Below are positions 11,011 to 22,054 of a stretch of 64,000 nt of DNA, piece by piece. The position numbers and the translations under genes were made by a program. The first letter of the stretch is position 1. Each line of letters begins with the position of its first letter. The DNA comes from Corbicula japonica. Its lineage: Eukaryota > Mollusca > Bivalvia > Venerida > Cyrenidae. The stretch is from NCBI GenBank assembly GCA_038501625.1, contig JAZAYU010000012.1, positions 6,820,001 to 6,884,000 of the forward strand, read 5' to 3'. The notes below the pieces were generated by a model, which was not told the DNA's origin, searched no databases, and saw only the letters and a list, made by a program, of their open reading frames with translations.

Positions 11011-11615
11011 TATATCATTTCAAGTTTTAAAAAAACAATCCAAATGTAAATGAGGAGTAAGTTACAGGCAGACAGAAAGACAAACAAGTGCACTTTGTTT
11101 TTAGAGGTAATAATGAAAATACCTCACTACATCAATTGGTAGGGGACTTTTGTTTTTCTAGGAATACTACATAACCTTATTGGAATATTTGAAAAGATTC
11201 TCCGAAAAACCTCCCTCCTGGACTGCTTGGCTTGAACATGTTTCCATTTTTACGCCAATCTAAGGAACTGTTAATTTTTATTAAAGTGCAGGCAAGTGCC
11301 CACTTGTGAATGATGTTGCATTCATCTACCATTTTCACAGTTTGGAGACAGGGAATAACAGTGATTATTATTTAATGTACAAACTCTACAGTTTATACAC
11401 AAACTGAAGAAAACATTCTACATTTAGCAATGCACCAAGTTGTGACCTGGCAGACAAGTGTGATCTTAGGGACTCGGATTCAGCGAAAAATACCTTTGAT
11501 ACATTGTCATCATAGTGCAAAAACATTATAAGTACCATTGATATAAGAAGGAGTTAAACGGTTATTGTGCTTAGGTGAGGAAATACAGATCAGACAGAAC
11601 CTGGCTCTTCCATAC

Positions 11616-11744
11616 CTGGTCAGTGATAGGGTAGAGCAACATAACGGCTATAACTGGGCGGGGTACCATCATCAGCAGATCCGGATCAAATCCATACACA
11701 TCAACAAACTCCCAGTCTTTCGGCACACCAAGGTTGTGTACATA
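11616..11744 (-). CDS. UCHL3: UCHL3-like ubiquitin hydrolase, exon 3
   Basis: Minus-strand exon of 129 nt (43 codons), phase 0 at both ends; the acceptor is CTATTACAG and the donor CAG|GTATGG. It reads Y-V-H-N-L-G-V-P-K-D-W-E-F, then V-D-V-Y-G-F-D-P-D-L-L, then M-V-P-R-P-V-I-A-V and ends L-Y-P-I-T-D-Q. This is the ubiquitin-binding N-terminal segment of UCHL3, where human has WQFVDVYG, MVPRPVCAV and FPIT. It joins the 12-nt microexon upstream and the catalytic exon at 4146-4290 downstream, subject to the possible small missing exon described in findings. Confidence 0.95.
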
Positions 11745-11879
11745 CTGTAATAGTAATATTTACAAACTTAAAAATATAGTTTGGTAAAATTTCACAAAAT
11801 TAATTAAAGGATCCAGATTTAATTTAAATGAAGACCATTTCATCACATATTATTTTAGACTTAGGAAAATAGTTGTCTT
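11745..11879. other. UCHL3 intron, no feature
   Basis: Short AT-rich intronic stretch; nothing recognised. Confidence 0.6.
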
Positions 11880-12257
11880 GTTCCACTTGGTTTTGGGGAA
11901 AAAAGCCCCTGCCCATATTGGGAATTTCATTGCGGTTAATAGTCAAATTTGGGGAAAAAGTATCGACCAATCAAACCGATTGGGAAATTTTAACTTTTAT
12001 TACTCTGCTTTACATATTATTCATCTTGCTTTGCCATGAAAGTATTACTGAGGTTTTTGAGAGTTTGTAGTCTTCACAGATCACCTATACAAAATAGGTA
12101 TATTGAAAGGTATCTCATTATACAGTTTCTTGTTAGTACTTTTTTTCTTGATATTGGGAAGTTTTTTCTTAAAATCGGGAAAAATTGTCACTATTTGGCA
12201 TTAGGAATGGGGCCCATTTTTGCCCCCCTGAGAGGATGAAAAAGCCCCGTATAGTCG
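11880..12257. repeat. Relative of the CAGGGCTTTTT element
   Basis: Shares 'aagcccctgcccatattggg', 'cttaaaatcgggaaaa', 'tttggcattaggaatggggc' and the end 'gatgaaaaagcccc' with the bounded element at 21705-22054. The left terminal repeat is not recognisable. Confidence 0.65.
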
Positions 12258-12880
12258 ATCTACAACTTGATCCTGATAAAGCTGTACACTGACTAAAAAG
12301 CCAATAAAACAAAATAACACTTAAGTCAAACCTGTCTTCAAAGATAACTCTGTGGAACAATCTTTAAATGGTCTTTAAAGTACGGTGCACTTTGTCTACA
12401 AGTTAATCAGTTAGGGAGACAATTTATATGTGAAATTTATCTGCAGGTGGTCTTTGTTTATGTGGGTCTTCAGCACAGGTTGGACTGTATTTTCCTTTAG
12501 CATATGTATACCTTTTTTTCTAGCTGTTTTTTTTATAGTTGTAGGTGCAGATCAAGCATTGTGCATAGCTAGGTAGAACCACAGACCTGATTTCCACAAG
12601 CTACCTACTTGATTTTGAGAATAAACTACACTTTCAAAAAGCAGTTAATGGCCAAAAGATTTAGTTTATCAAAATCTGACAGCATCTTGCCAGAAAAACA
12701 AAACAACATCAAAGACAAATTTTAATCCAGAACACAGATTTCACACAACTTGCAATCATACCCACATCAACATCTATAAGTGCCTTACCTGCATCTTTCA
12801 ACAAGTACCTTGTTTTACCTGTGAATAGAGTCAGTCACTGCTTCAGTGAAGTGATGTTAGTTGTTACTTAAAATGCTCAC

Positions 12881-12892
12881 CTTATTTAGAAC
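12881..12892 (-). CDS. UCHL3: UCHL3-like ubiquitin hydrolase, 12-nt microexon
   Basis: Minus-strand GTTCTAAATAAG (V-L-N-K), preceded by the acceptor ATTATCATTTCAG and followed by the donor GTGAGCATTT. It is phase 0 and joins N-P-E of exon 1 to Y-V-H-N-L-G of exon 3. The result, NPE-VLNK-YVHNLGV, aligns gap-free over 20 residues with the human UCHL3 segment NPEVTNQFLKQLGL...WQF. Without it four residues would be missing. It is found by position, frame and family length rather than by similarity, since four residues alone carry little signal. Confidence 0.82.
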
Positions 12893-13209
12893 CTGAAATG
12901 ATAATATAGTAAATTAAATACAAAGATTCATTTGCTAATTTAGTTTTCAAAACACTGAGTCACTTGAATCAATGACACTAAGAATGCAGTACCTTGGCAC
13001 ATATATTTGTAATTCAGTTTATACTGACAAGAAGCAGTAAGGTATACAGCGGACAATGTCAAGGTTTCAGCAAAAAATGTCTGATAAATAAAACTGGTTG
13101 GTCCTAGAGGGAATATTGAATTGGATATTGTACTAAATTAGTTATGATTCATTTGAGAGGAAAGTGTTTCACTTTGACACCCAAACCAGGCACCACACTT
13201 TATTACATT

Positions 13210-13451
13210 TTAACACTTTCCTCCATAGACACACCTTTAATGCGAGGGCAAACAATGTAGATCCAGATCAGCCATCACATCTGTGCCGTCTGAACAGGAT
13301 CTGCACTGTATGCTTTTTGATTTGTTAGGTTATTTCTGACCTAAATGTGACCAGTGCAGATCCTGATCAGACGGCACAAATGTGTCGGTTGATCTGGATC
13401 TACACTGGTTGCACATGCGTAAAAATGTGTATATATTGAGGAAAGGGTTAA
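13210..13451. mobile_element. TTAA MITE, full-length copy, opposite orientation
   Basis: TTAACACTTTCCTCCATAGA at the left and TTGAGGAAAGGGTTAA at the right. The 'aatgcgagggcaaacaa' arm comes first, showing the element in the reverse orientation to the copy at 10158. Confidence 0.9.
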
Positions 13452-13921
13452 TAAATTTTCGTCTTTTCCACAATTATCTGATGTTCTTATCCCTATAAAA
13501 TTTTAATAATATTATAATAGCTTTAATTATTCAAAATGCAAGAAAAATCATAATTTTATTTTGACACCTCATATTTTTAAAACAATATGGCTGAAAGAAT
13601 TGCAGACAACAGGACCCACACATTACGGCCCAGATTTGTGGACATTACGACCAATTACATGCAGACTATTCTGCCCAGATTTAAATTAGTTTAGAGCATC
13701 TGAATGATTGAGTTTACATTTAAAGACAATAAGACCCATTTTTTAGACCGTATGCTCCAATTAAATTTAGCATGTCCCAGATAAGAAATGATATAGCCCA
13801 GAGTTAAAGATGGTACAGCCTATATTTAAAATATTCAAAAACAGTTTCTCATCAAAATGAACACTATCAAATTTTTTTATGTTTTAAATTAGAGCGTCAG
13901 GGAATGGCTTAGACCTATAAA

Positions 13922-13979
13922 TATGACGTCGTAAATGCTTATTTTTTTTTATTTTATGGCAATTACGACGTCATATCGC
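13922..13979. promoter_or_regulatory. Palindrome with two CRE-like TGACGTCRTAA arms
   Basis: ATGACGTCGTAAATGC on the left and GCAATTACGACGTCAT on the right form inverted arms around a T-rich spacer. Each arm contains TGACGTC, a CREB/ATF-type core. It could equally be the end of a degraded transposon. Confidence 0.35.
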
Positions 13980-14218
13980 CGAACGCAGTTTTCGTGTCGC
14001 ATGTACCTACTGATTTTCAGTCGGGACAATTATCTAAGTTATCTGCAAATTTACAACATGACAGGCCTAAATATAGCAATATTTCATTAATATTACTATT
14101 ATTCTTGCTTCAGACACAAAAATTACTTACATTTTCCAGTTATAATCTACGATAATCCATTTTAATTTCCACCAAAGTATTTTTGTATATGCGGCTCTCA
14201 GCCATGTAGACATTGCTC

Positions 14219-14243
14219 GATTCTGATTGGCTCATGCAAATCA
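14219..14243. promoter_or_regulatory. CCAAT box next to octamer ATGCAAAT
   Basis: CTGATTGGCTCATGCAAATC contains ATTGG (inverted CCAAT, NF-Y type) five bases from ATGCAAAT (POU octamer). Two motifs in this spacing are suggestive of a regulatory site but could be chance in AT-rich DNA. Confidence 0.3.
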
Positions 14244-15229
14244 TGCATCCGCCTCATGTTATACAGTACTAATTAGACGAATTACAAATAAATAGATGTT
14301 TTTTATAATATAAATCATAATTCCATATAAATTCGGACAGAAATATATATTTTCTTGATAATTAAAGTTAGCTTACAATAGTTTGATTGTTTTTCTTACT
14401 GTTTAAAGGACATAACCTGACTATTGAAAATATTATTTTCGTCTACAAAATTTTTACACTTCTGTCAATCGGGAATATGTCAAGTGAAAGTTCTGCATAC
14501 ACAGTACTTGAATATAATTTCTTACCGGATTTAATTCATGTTTACAGGTGATTTGATGCTTAAAGGTGAATTTTGTTATACATTTTCAGTGCCTAATCAT
14601 TTAAAGCTGAGATTATGACTTTCTGTAAATTTTTTGTTAAAACTAAATATGCGACACGTTTTTGATGCATCGCGTTTAGAGGTAACGCTTGCCAATAAAT
14701 GAAAAATATAAAATGTCCAAATAATATGAATTAGGCTATGCCTAGGTACGGCAAAAGCATTTTCCAAATAATACAACTTCATTGATATAGTTCACTTTCC
14801 TTGAGTTCTGATTGAAGAATTCGTCTTTTCAACCTATCTTTGATCTTGACTGGACTTAGTATAGATTTAGATTGGGTACAAGTATGTAGCACTGAAGGAA
14901 CCAATTGTTCACAATTACAAAACATAATACTAGGTGCAGTCAGTAGTACTGGAACCAACCTGTAATAAGAATGTCATACCACCAGTCTTTATATTGTTTT
15001 TTTTAAGAAAGAAATAAATAAACTGCAAACATGCAGTTGTCAGTAAAGCACCTTAATCTATTTTAAGGTAATGAATTACAAGCACACAGTCAGAATCATA
15101 TGCAGAATCATTGTGGTAGAAAAATACGCAAGCCAGGAATTTTTTTCAGAGACCAATGACAACTGAACAAACCCAAGTCCAGAGGAGCGGATCAAAACAA
15201 TACATGTTTAAAGCTGGACTCTGATATTT

Positions 15230-15557
15230 AGAAGCTTTCCTACAGACAAATCCACACTACTGCAGATTATTACAAGTTCTCGTTCTTTCAGCATACAATA
15301 ATACTGTGGAACTCCCTGCCCACTATAGTAGTCATGCAGCCTAATCTTGCAAATTTCAAGAAGGTTTTGCATGCAACAAACAGACCCTTAATGACTGGAG
15401 GTGTTTTTATCTTTTATCTATCACTGCTGACTCTTATCAGCCTTTTATCCTTTTGCACTCATCCTTTTAACACATGCACTGACGCGCACCTGCCAAAAAT
15501 ACCATTTGTTTGGGAGTTCGGCAGTATTTATAGATAGATAGATAGATAGATAGATAT
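15230..15557 (+). pseudogene. 5'-truncated non-LTR retrotransposon, 3' end of ORF2
   Basis: Plus-strand reading gives A-D-Y-Y-K-F-S-F-F-Q, then T-I-I-L-W-N-S-L-P and N-F-K-K-V-L-H-A. This is the conserved C-terminal signature of LINE reverse-transcriptase proteins (pattern YKYSFFPRTI..WN.LP...). An in-frame stop lies just upstream, so the fragment is dead. It ends in a (TAGA)n run at about 15531-15557, the kind of short tandem tail several LINE clades leave at their 3' end. Confidence 0.75.
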
Positions 15558-16198
15558 AGCAATGACAAGAAAAACAGCAGATAACAGTTAAACTTTTATT
15601 TAATAAAAATGCTTAAAAAAAATCCATATTTTTGGCAAAACGAAGGAAATTTCCCAATACCAGGGGTATCAGTCTTATTTCCAAAATGGAACGAAAAAAA
15701 GCCCTCTAAATATATATGGGACAGTTTCGAAGATGGGCCTTATTATCTTTGACTCTGGGCCGTATCGTCTTAAAATCTTGTATCGTCTTAAAATATTGTA
15801 TATTCCGCACGTCCTGGGCCATAACATCCACCATTCTGGGCAGTATGCACGATGGGCCATATCGTCTGTATACCGGCTTAAGTTCAGATCCACCTTAAAG
15901 AATTTTTGTGGTGCTTGGATGAATCGTTATTTTCTTATAAAATTATTTCGCTTATCAGGTCTAAACCCTAGGACCTCTGACTTGTCCTCATAGCCATAGG
16001 ACTGGCTATAGATACGGTAACTGAACCTTCAGCCAGCCGGCCTTAGACTCCAGTTACAGGAACTCTAGGCACTGTCTAAACTAAAACACCCTTCAGTGAT
16101 CTCAATCAAATTGAGTCCGACAAAGATGGCAGTAATTGAAATAAGAGAGTAGACATGTTAGGAACTAGTTCAGTGTAACATTTAACTATGTTTTTCAC

Positions 16199-16249
16199 CT
16201 CGGGATTCGATTCTAGAGGCACCCAGCGTTGTTTATTGTCACCTGACAT
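16199..16249 (-). CDS. UCHL3: UCHL3-like ubiquitin hydrolase, first coding exon
   Basis: Minus-strand exon of 51 nt reading M-S-G-D-N-K-Q-R-W-V-P-L-E-S-N-P-E, then the donor GAG|GTGAAA. Human UCHL3 starts MEGQRWLPLEANPEV, so the ATG at 16249 is the natural start even though the frame stays open for about 33 codons upstream. The exon is phase 0 and joins the 12-nt microexon at 12881. It is the 5' boundary of the gene; the promoter should lie just to its right, facing the TBC1D4-like gene. Confidence 0.93.
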
Positions 16250-17344
16250 AACTGTTTTCGATTTTGCCGGTTTGCACAAAGTGGTCTTATAAATTATATT
16301 CACTTTTTGGGAAATGTCGTAAACAATCAATAATGCATAAACTGCCACTACTGAGGTTAATTAAATCTTCTCTTAATAGTGGCGAGAATTACATGTAAAT
16401 TTGTTTGATGAACATTTCGATTCCCACTCTACATTATAATTATTCCCTTATTTATGTTTTACGACTTTTGTACTGTGCGTCATAACATGGCAGCCAGCTG
16501 ATCTAATGGACAATTTTGTGAAAGTACGTGAAGTCGTTCGTTTGCTTAGCTTTACTCGATTTTGAACCACGTAAATATTTGTCGCTATAGTTCACCTGCA
16601 TCAGACGTTTTAAATGACAGTGTTATGCCCACTTAATGTTAATGGCACAGGTGCTTTTGAAACAGGTTCAATGCAATGACATTTAGTATTGAATTGATAT
16701 TCGATGGTGTTCATTTGGGTATGAACAACATTTGGGTTGTGTAAAGTGTATGAAGCCCAAAGGGTTTCACATTTACTTTAATCTAGTAAGCAAATTACAA
16801 GAATTTATTGATGTGCTATTTTATTTTTACATGCGCTAAAATTAAAAAATTACTGTTTCTTATTATTTGAATGTTCTTTTCAATGTTAAAATATGATATA
16901 TCTTGAAACATAAAAAACCCAACTTGTGATATCACACAAACATTGAAAATTTATATTTTTAAGATTATTTTGTCACACTCCTGACTAACACATGGGTGCA
17001 GTATACTGTGGTATTATTTAATTTTGTTTGGCAAAATTTTCGCGCAAATACAGTGATTGACATTCTTGCACAGATATTACTTTGCGCATTTGTATTTATC
17101 TGCTGCTAAGTTAAATTTCGCTGGGGTTAAAATTTGCGCAATTTCCACAGCGCGAACTAAATGAAAAATTAAACCAGCATGAAATTAAATGTTCACACAA
17201 ATCTCAGTAACTTTTCACTAATGTCACTCAAGATTGTCACTGATGGTCAAAATATGATATAGACTAAGTCAGACTTGAACACTGTAGTATACCTGTATGG
17301 GATATATTGACAGAATGTGCATGTTATCACACTTTACAAATTTA
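16250..17344. other. Divergent intergenic region, UCHL3 promoter side
   Basis: Expected to hold the UCHL3 promoter and 5' UTR. I see no TATA box at a convincing distance and no CpG island. A degenerate hairpin-like element (gtactgtggtattatttaat-type end, TTTCGC motifs) at about 16985-17165 resembles the MITE at 23512-23718. Confidence 0.45.
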
Positions 17345-17696
17345 CAGGGCTTTTTATCAGAAAATTAGGAAGAGGCCCTGGCCTTTCAAATTTGGAAATT
17401 TATGCGCGATAATTGTTTATTTTGAGAAAACAAAATTCATTATTCATTAAAAGATGGGCACTTGTTAATTCATTTGAATAGTAATAAGTATTTTCAACTA
17501 AAATTTTATTTTTTAAAGCACTTTATTTTGTCAGACTTCAATTTTCAAACTCCTCCCAAAGGATTTTGATCCATTTTTGGACATCTTACCTCAAGCACTT
17601 TGGGAAGATCCTCTGCCACAGTTGGGAAAATACAATGTTTTTATATTGGGAAGTGGCCTTATACAGGCATCTGTTATATAAGGATGAAAAGCCCTG
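17345..17696. mobile_element. CAGGGCTTTTT element, 352 bp, 5-bp TSD
   Basis: Left end CAGGGCTTTTTATCAG, right end GGATGAAAAGCCCTG. The flanks repeat ATTTA (17340-17344 and 17697-17701). No coding potential. Confidence 0.8.
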
Positions 17697-17877
17697 ATTT
17701 AGCTGATATTTTCTCAAGGGACCTAAGAAGAATGTAATTTCAATAGAGGTGCAGAGAAATTTGGACATTTTGTGTGCATCAGGTTTTCCTTTAACTTCTG
17801 GTGCTTGTCATTTGCCTCTGTTTTTATTAGAAGTGGTTAGTTCAGTTGCAGTGCGCTGAGAGTGAAACATTTTGATC

Positions 17878-18101
17878 ACCTTTCCTCCATATACGCATTT
17901 TTACACGTGTGTGACCAGTGTAGAGCCAGATCTTTCCATCTGATCAGGATATGCACTGGTTGCGTTTTGGTCAGAAATAACCTAATGAATAAAAAAGGGA
18001 ACAGTTTAGATCCTGATCAGATGGCATTTATGTGCTGACTGATCTGGAAAATAAACTGTTTGCCCATGCAATAAAGGTGTGTCTATGAAGAAAAGGGTTA
18101 A
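17878..18101. mobile_element. TTAA MITE copy, left end eroded
   Basis: Starts at ACCTTTCCTCCATATACGC without the full TTAA and ends GAAAAGGGTTAA at 18101. Both hairpins are recognisable with deletions. Confidence 0.85.
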
Positions 18102-19380
18102 TAAGCAGGGAACTTCATTCTGAAAAAAAATCGCAACCTTTGAACAAGTATAACTGGGATGCAGGTGGAGAAATTCATATGGCTTAAAGTGAAAACTTGG
18201 ACTTAATGTAATTTTCTACAAAGATAATCTGCACAGACAAACATTTTTTTTAAGTTTTAACTTAAAAAAAATCTCAGTAAAGTTGGTATAAGAATAAAAT
18301 TCAGTTTAAGTGTTAACTGTTCTAACATTGATGTGACAAAATTGCACTTATAGCCTGTTTGCTGTGTTTCACAAATTACATATAAGTATTTTTTGTTCAA
18401 GAAGGTTTGGGTATTGATATGGGGTCCAGAAGCATACTTGAAAAATGTCAGGCATGTTGAAAATGGACACCTGAATTGTGGTAATTAGACAAGTATTGGT
18501 TCACCTCTAGGAAGAAGAATATAAGTATATGTGTTTGGGTGCTATTTACTGGGCATGTAAAATACCACAGGGTCTCTTTGTAAAAAAGGGTATTGCACCT
18601 GGATTCTCTGAAAGCTTCTACTGTAATAATTACTTAAATTCTTTAATTTTTGGTATGTACCCACATAGATCTTTGATATTTTCTCAGCCAAATTACGTAA
18701 TAATTGCACAATTCTGGGAACCCCTTCCCACTTCCTGTTCCATCTGATTTGCATTTATCATAGATTTTGGGGATTTTTTCTATCTTTAGCATGGGCCATA
18801 ATCATGCGCCTCCCTCTCAAATTTACATTAAAATCATGCAAAAATGTTTTGCCTTCATTCCTCATTAGTGTTTTTTTTTTCATCATTTTGGAAATGGGGC
18901 TTGAGCATTTCAAATTGCATAAAAATCCATTGGTATTTATAAAATTGGGAATTTCAACTAAAATCAATAATTCCTATCAGCATTTGATTAACTAGGCTAC
19001 AGTTACTGAGTTAGTCTCAATAACCCAAAATAAAACGAATTGACTCTTAAATGTGATATTGAAATATGTGACTGATTAAGAAACAAGACATTTAACTTGC
19101 TCATATTGGGAATTTCTATTGCCTTTTTGGGAATAAAATACATGATTTGCCATTGGGAATAAGGCCAGATTTCAGCCCCACAAAACCACATTCTGTAGAG
19201 GCAGTATCGTTCATTTTTTTTCTTTTAATTACAGACTAAAGGCATATTGCAATGGTGCCCTGGTAGTAAAAAAATCCCTTGATCTGAAAAACACATTAAT
19301 GACGCATTGTTTGACGCCAGCCAGATTTTATATATAAGACACACAAAGAGCATGAAATGAAAATGAAATGCCAAAAGACA
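18102..19380. other. Intergenic, no gene seen
   Basis: Intergenic sequence with short open frames on both strands that resemble nothing known. The part from about 18770 to 19195 shares 'attgggaatttc' and 'gccattgggaataaggcc' with the CAGGGCTTTTT family and is probably a decayed relative. Confidence 0.5.
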
Positions 19381-20017
19381 TTAACCCTTTGCTCCACATA
19401 TACAGGTTTTATCGTGTGTTTCTCTAGTGTAGATTCAGATCAGCTGGTACATCACTGCCATCAGATCTGGATCTTTATTGTTTCCTTTTTGGTCAGAAAT
19501 AATCTATTGATTCTAAAAGTAAACAGTGTAGATCCTGATTATAAAGCAGAGATGTGTCAGCTCATCTGGATCCACACCGTTCACCAATGCCATAAAAGCT
19601 GTATCTACAATCTGATTAAAATCATCTCCAGAAAACCGCTACGCTATCGGGATCTGACGACGAGTAAGTAAAACGTGCTTTTATCACTAACCATTCGAAC
19701 CAATCAGATTGTCGCCTACAAAATCGCGAAAGTGAAAGTAAACATAGTATATTAAACCATGGAAAGTGTTGACAAGCATATTTTACTATAGATATATGTG
19801 TTTATGTAGTATTGCATTCGTTTCTAATGTCATGACATCTTCAGATCATTTTGCGAGCGTAATAAATCATGCTTCCCGTGTTGACAATTTCTAAAAATAG
19901 TAATCGGGGAAAACCGCAATAGTTTATGTACAGTGTAAGCGGGCCGTCATCAGATCTAACAGTTTGTTAAATCTGACTTTAGTAAGATTGGCTGTATCTA
20001 TGGAGTAAAATAATTAA
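19381..20017. mobile_element. TTAA MITE split by a Mutator-like element
   Basis: Left end TTAACCCTTTGCTCCACATA at 19381. The body is readable to ctgtatcta at 19607, resumes at 19991 and ends AATTAA at 20017. The interruption is the element at 19608-19990. Confidence 0.82.
19608..19990. mobile_element. Mutator-like MITE, 383 bp, 10-bp TSD
   Basis: Ends CAATCTGATTAAAATC and GACTTTAGTAAGATTG form an imperfect ~17-bp inverted repeat. GCTGTATCTA is duplicated exactly at 19598-19607 and 19991-20000. A 9-11-bp duplication is the pattern of Mutator-like elements; no transposase is present. A second copy lies at 20204-21301. Confidence 0.82.
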
Positions 20018-20429
20018 CAAATTCATGAATACCATAAATGCAAAAAATTATGTTAAGTTTTTGACCTTAGATTGAGCTTGGTTATGTTTCTACTGAATTC
20101 ACGATTTATCATAGATCATTTTTTTCTGAACCTAGATTCTATAGATTTATTTACAAGATCAATTATAATATTATGTATTTATTATCATTGTTTAGGTCAT
20201 CCCCAATCTGATTAAAATTGTCTCCTGAAAACCCGCTATTAGGATAGAGACGAGTAACTAAAACATGCTTTTATCACTAACCCTTTGAACCAATCAGATT
20301 GGCGCCTACAAAATGGCAAAAGTGAAAGTAAAAGTAATATTTTAAACTATGGAAAGTGTTGACAGCCTCATAAGACATATTTTACTGGAGATATATGTGT
20401 TTATTTAGTATTGCATTCATTTCTAATGT

Positions 20430-21125
20430 TGCTACACATTTTAATACAAATCAGCATTCGTTGGAAGATTTTTCGTTCATTCCTATTGATGTGGTACACG
20501 GAGAGATGGACAGACTATGCAAAGAAACATACTGGATCCATAGACTTGGTACTTAACATCCGATGGGAATGAACACTAAAATCGTCTACGATCTGAAATA
20601 ATGATTTACAGGGCTCTCACAAGACTTGCAAATCAGGGAGAAGTTTCGTCATAATTTTACTGAATTATGAAGAAGTTTGCACCCAACAGCATTCTTTGCC
20701 TCTATTATCTTTATATAAAGTGACTTCTCCCATAGCTCAAAGAAGGGAGAAGTCTGGACACTTTTGGGAGACCACTTCTCCCAAGTCTCCCTCTAGTGAG
20801 AGCCGTGGATTTATGTAATTTTGTGTAGGTAAAATCACAATTATGATAGTAAAATATTGTTACTTTCTTTTTTCAATTTTCTCTTCTTCTCTGTAGAAAC
20901 TTTTAGTATCGTTTAGATCCAATGTTTTATTTTATCATACTTTGGGTTTGCTTTGTGTATAAATTTACATAATATACGTTTTTTCCGCTATTTTGTGGCA
21001 GCGTCAAAGTGGTGTTTACATAAATTGCTGTTGTTATTCCCTGATGAGGATTATTTGAATCGAGACGTCGGAATAAAAACAATAACAACATAATTCGTGT
21101 TAGTGCAGATTTTTTTCCCCAATTT
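20430..21125 (+). mobile_element. 5'-truncated retroelement, 15-bp TSD
   Basis: ATTCATTTCTAATGT is duplicated exactly at 20415-20429 and 21126-21140, a length typical of target-primed insertion. The right part, from GTCTACGATCTGAAATAATG to the end CCCCAATTT, is shared with the copy at 62063-62438. Both copies end at the same base while the left ends differ, so the right is the 3' end. No poly(A) tail. The segment CTGATGAGGATTATTTGAAT followed by CGAGACGTCGG is like sequences near the 3' end of some Penelope-like and other retroelements; class is not settled. Confidence 0.7.
20609..20807. mobile_element. CAGGGCTCTCAC MITE inside the retroelement
   Basis: Ends CAGGGCTCTCACAAGA and TCTAGTGAGAGCCGTG. 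GATTTA flanks both sides (20603-20608 and 20808-20813). The second copy of the host retroelement lacks this segment, which gives the empty site. Confidence 0.78.
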
Positions 21126-21429
21126 ATTCATTTCTAATGTAATGACATCTTCAGATCATTTTGCAAGCGTTATAAATTATGCTTCCTGTGTTGACAATTT
21201 CTAAAAATAGTACTAGGGGAAAACTGCTATTACTTACGTACGGTGTCTGCGGGCCGTCATCAGATCTAACATTTTGTTAAAATCTGACTTTAGTGAGATT
21301 GAGGTCATCAAATTCAAACGAACATGTTGTGGTTAATAAGCTACATAGAATATCTCGATACTTAAATTTCTGCACTTCCAAGCTTAAATAATTGTAGGTT
21401 TAATTTGGACACTTTAGTTTTTTAAGTGG

Positions 21430-21675
21430 GAGGCATATAGAGTTGCACTTGTCCATCCGTACGTACGTACGTCCCCCAAATCTTGTGGCATCAACTCCTC
21501 CAAAACTATAAGGCGGATTTCTTTCAACCTTGCACAGGTGATCAAGCAGGATGTTTAGATCATTGTAAAGAAAGGATTTTTTCCTGCGACCATTTTTTAC
21601 CAGAGTTATGGCCCTTTGTTAATTAAAAATTATGTTGCAGCAGTGGGGGCATCAGTGTCCTAGGACACATTCTAG
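21430..21675 (+). repeat. Dispersed 'GGGAGGCATATAG' repeat fragment
   Basis: Starts gggaggcatatagagttgca, contains (GTAC)n at about 21460-21475, then ggcatcaactcctccaaaac, and ends gagttatggccctttgttaa. Same family as 40605-40862, with related openings at 47160 and 63105. Confidence 0.7.
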
Positions 21676-21704
21676 TTTAATTTGATTTCATAATGTTAAC
21701 CTTG

Positions 21705-22054
21705 CAGGGCTTTTTCAGGGATATTTGGGAAAAAGGCCCCTGCTCAAATTGGGAATTTTTACATGGTATCTAGTGGTTTTAAACAGGTTGCATATATAGA
21801 TTCAAGGAATGTAGATTTAACAGATCACTGATCAAAAGTAAACAAACTAATTTTGTAATTTGAAAAGTCCCTTGATTACATAGATTCTCTTGTTTGTTTC
21901 TATTTTGTATGCAAAATAAGTTATTTCTGTTGAAATGGGAATTTTTTTCTTAAAATTGGGAATTTTTTTTCTTGAAATTGGGAAAACTGGCTCCTATTTG
22001 GCATTGGGAATGGGGCCCATTTTCGGCCCCGTGAGACTAGCTGAAAAAGCCCTG
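21705..22054. mobile_element. CAGGGCTTTTT element, 350 bp, 5-bp TSD
   Basis: Ends CAGGGCTTTTTCAG and CTGAAAAAGCCCTG are perfect 14-bp inverted repeats, flanked by CCTTG on both sides (21700-21704, 22055-22059). The body has runs of TTGGGAATTTTT and ATTGGGAATGGGGCCC. Confidence 0.87.

Larger units (their letters stand above)
13452..15229. other. UCHL3 intron 1, no gene seen
   Basis: AT-rich intronic sequence. Apart from the CRE-like palindrome at 13922-13979 and the CCAAT/octamer pair near 14220, which are listed separately, I see nothing bounded. Confidence 0.5.
20204..21301. mobile_element. Mutator-like MITE, second copy, itself interrupted
   Basis: Left half (to 20429) and right half (from 21126) match the copy at 19608-19990, with ends CAATCTGATTAAAATTG and TTTAGTGAGATTG. 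The flanks AGGTCATCcc / AGGTCATCaa are a 10-bp duplication with eight positions retained. A 696-bp retroelement interrupts it. Confidence 0.8.

Noticed and set aside
16250..16348. N-terminal extension of UCHL3 in the open frame upstream of the ATG at 16249
   Set aside because: The family begins a few residues before QRW; the upstream residues have no counterpart, and the frame is probably open by chance in the 5' UTR.
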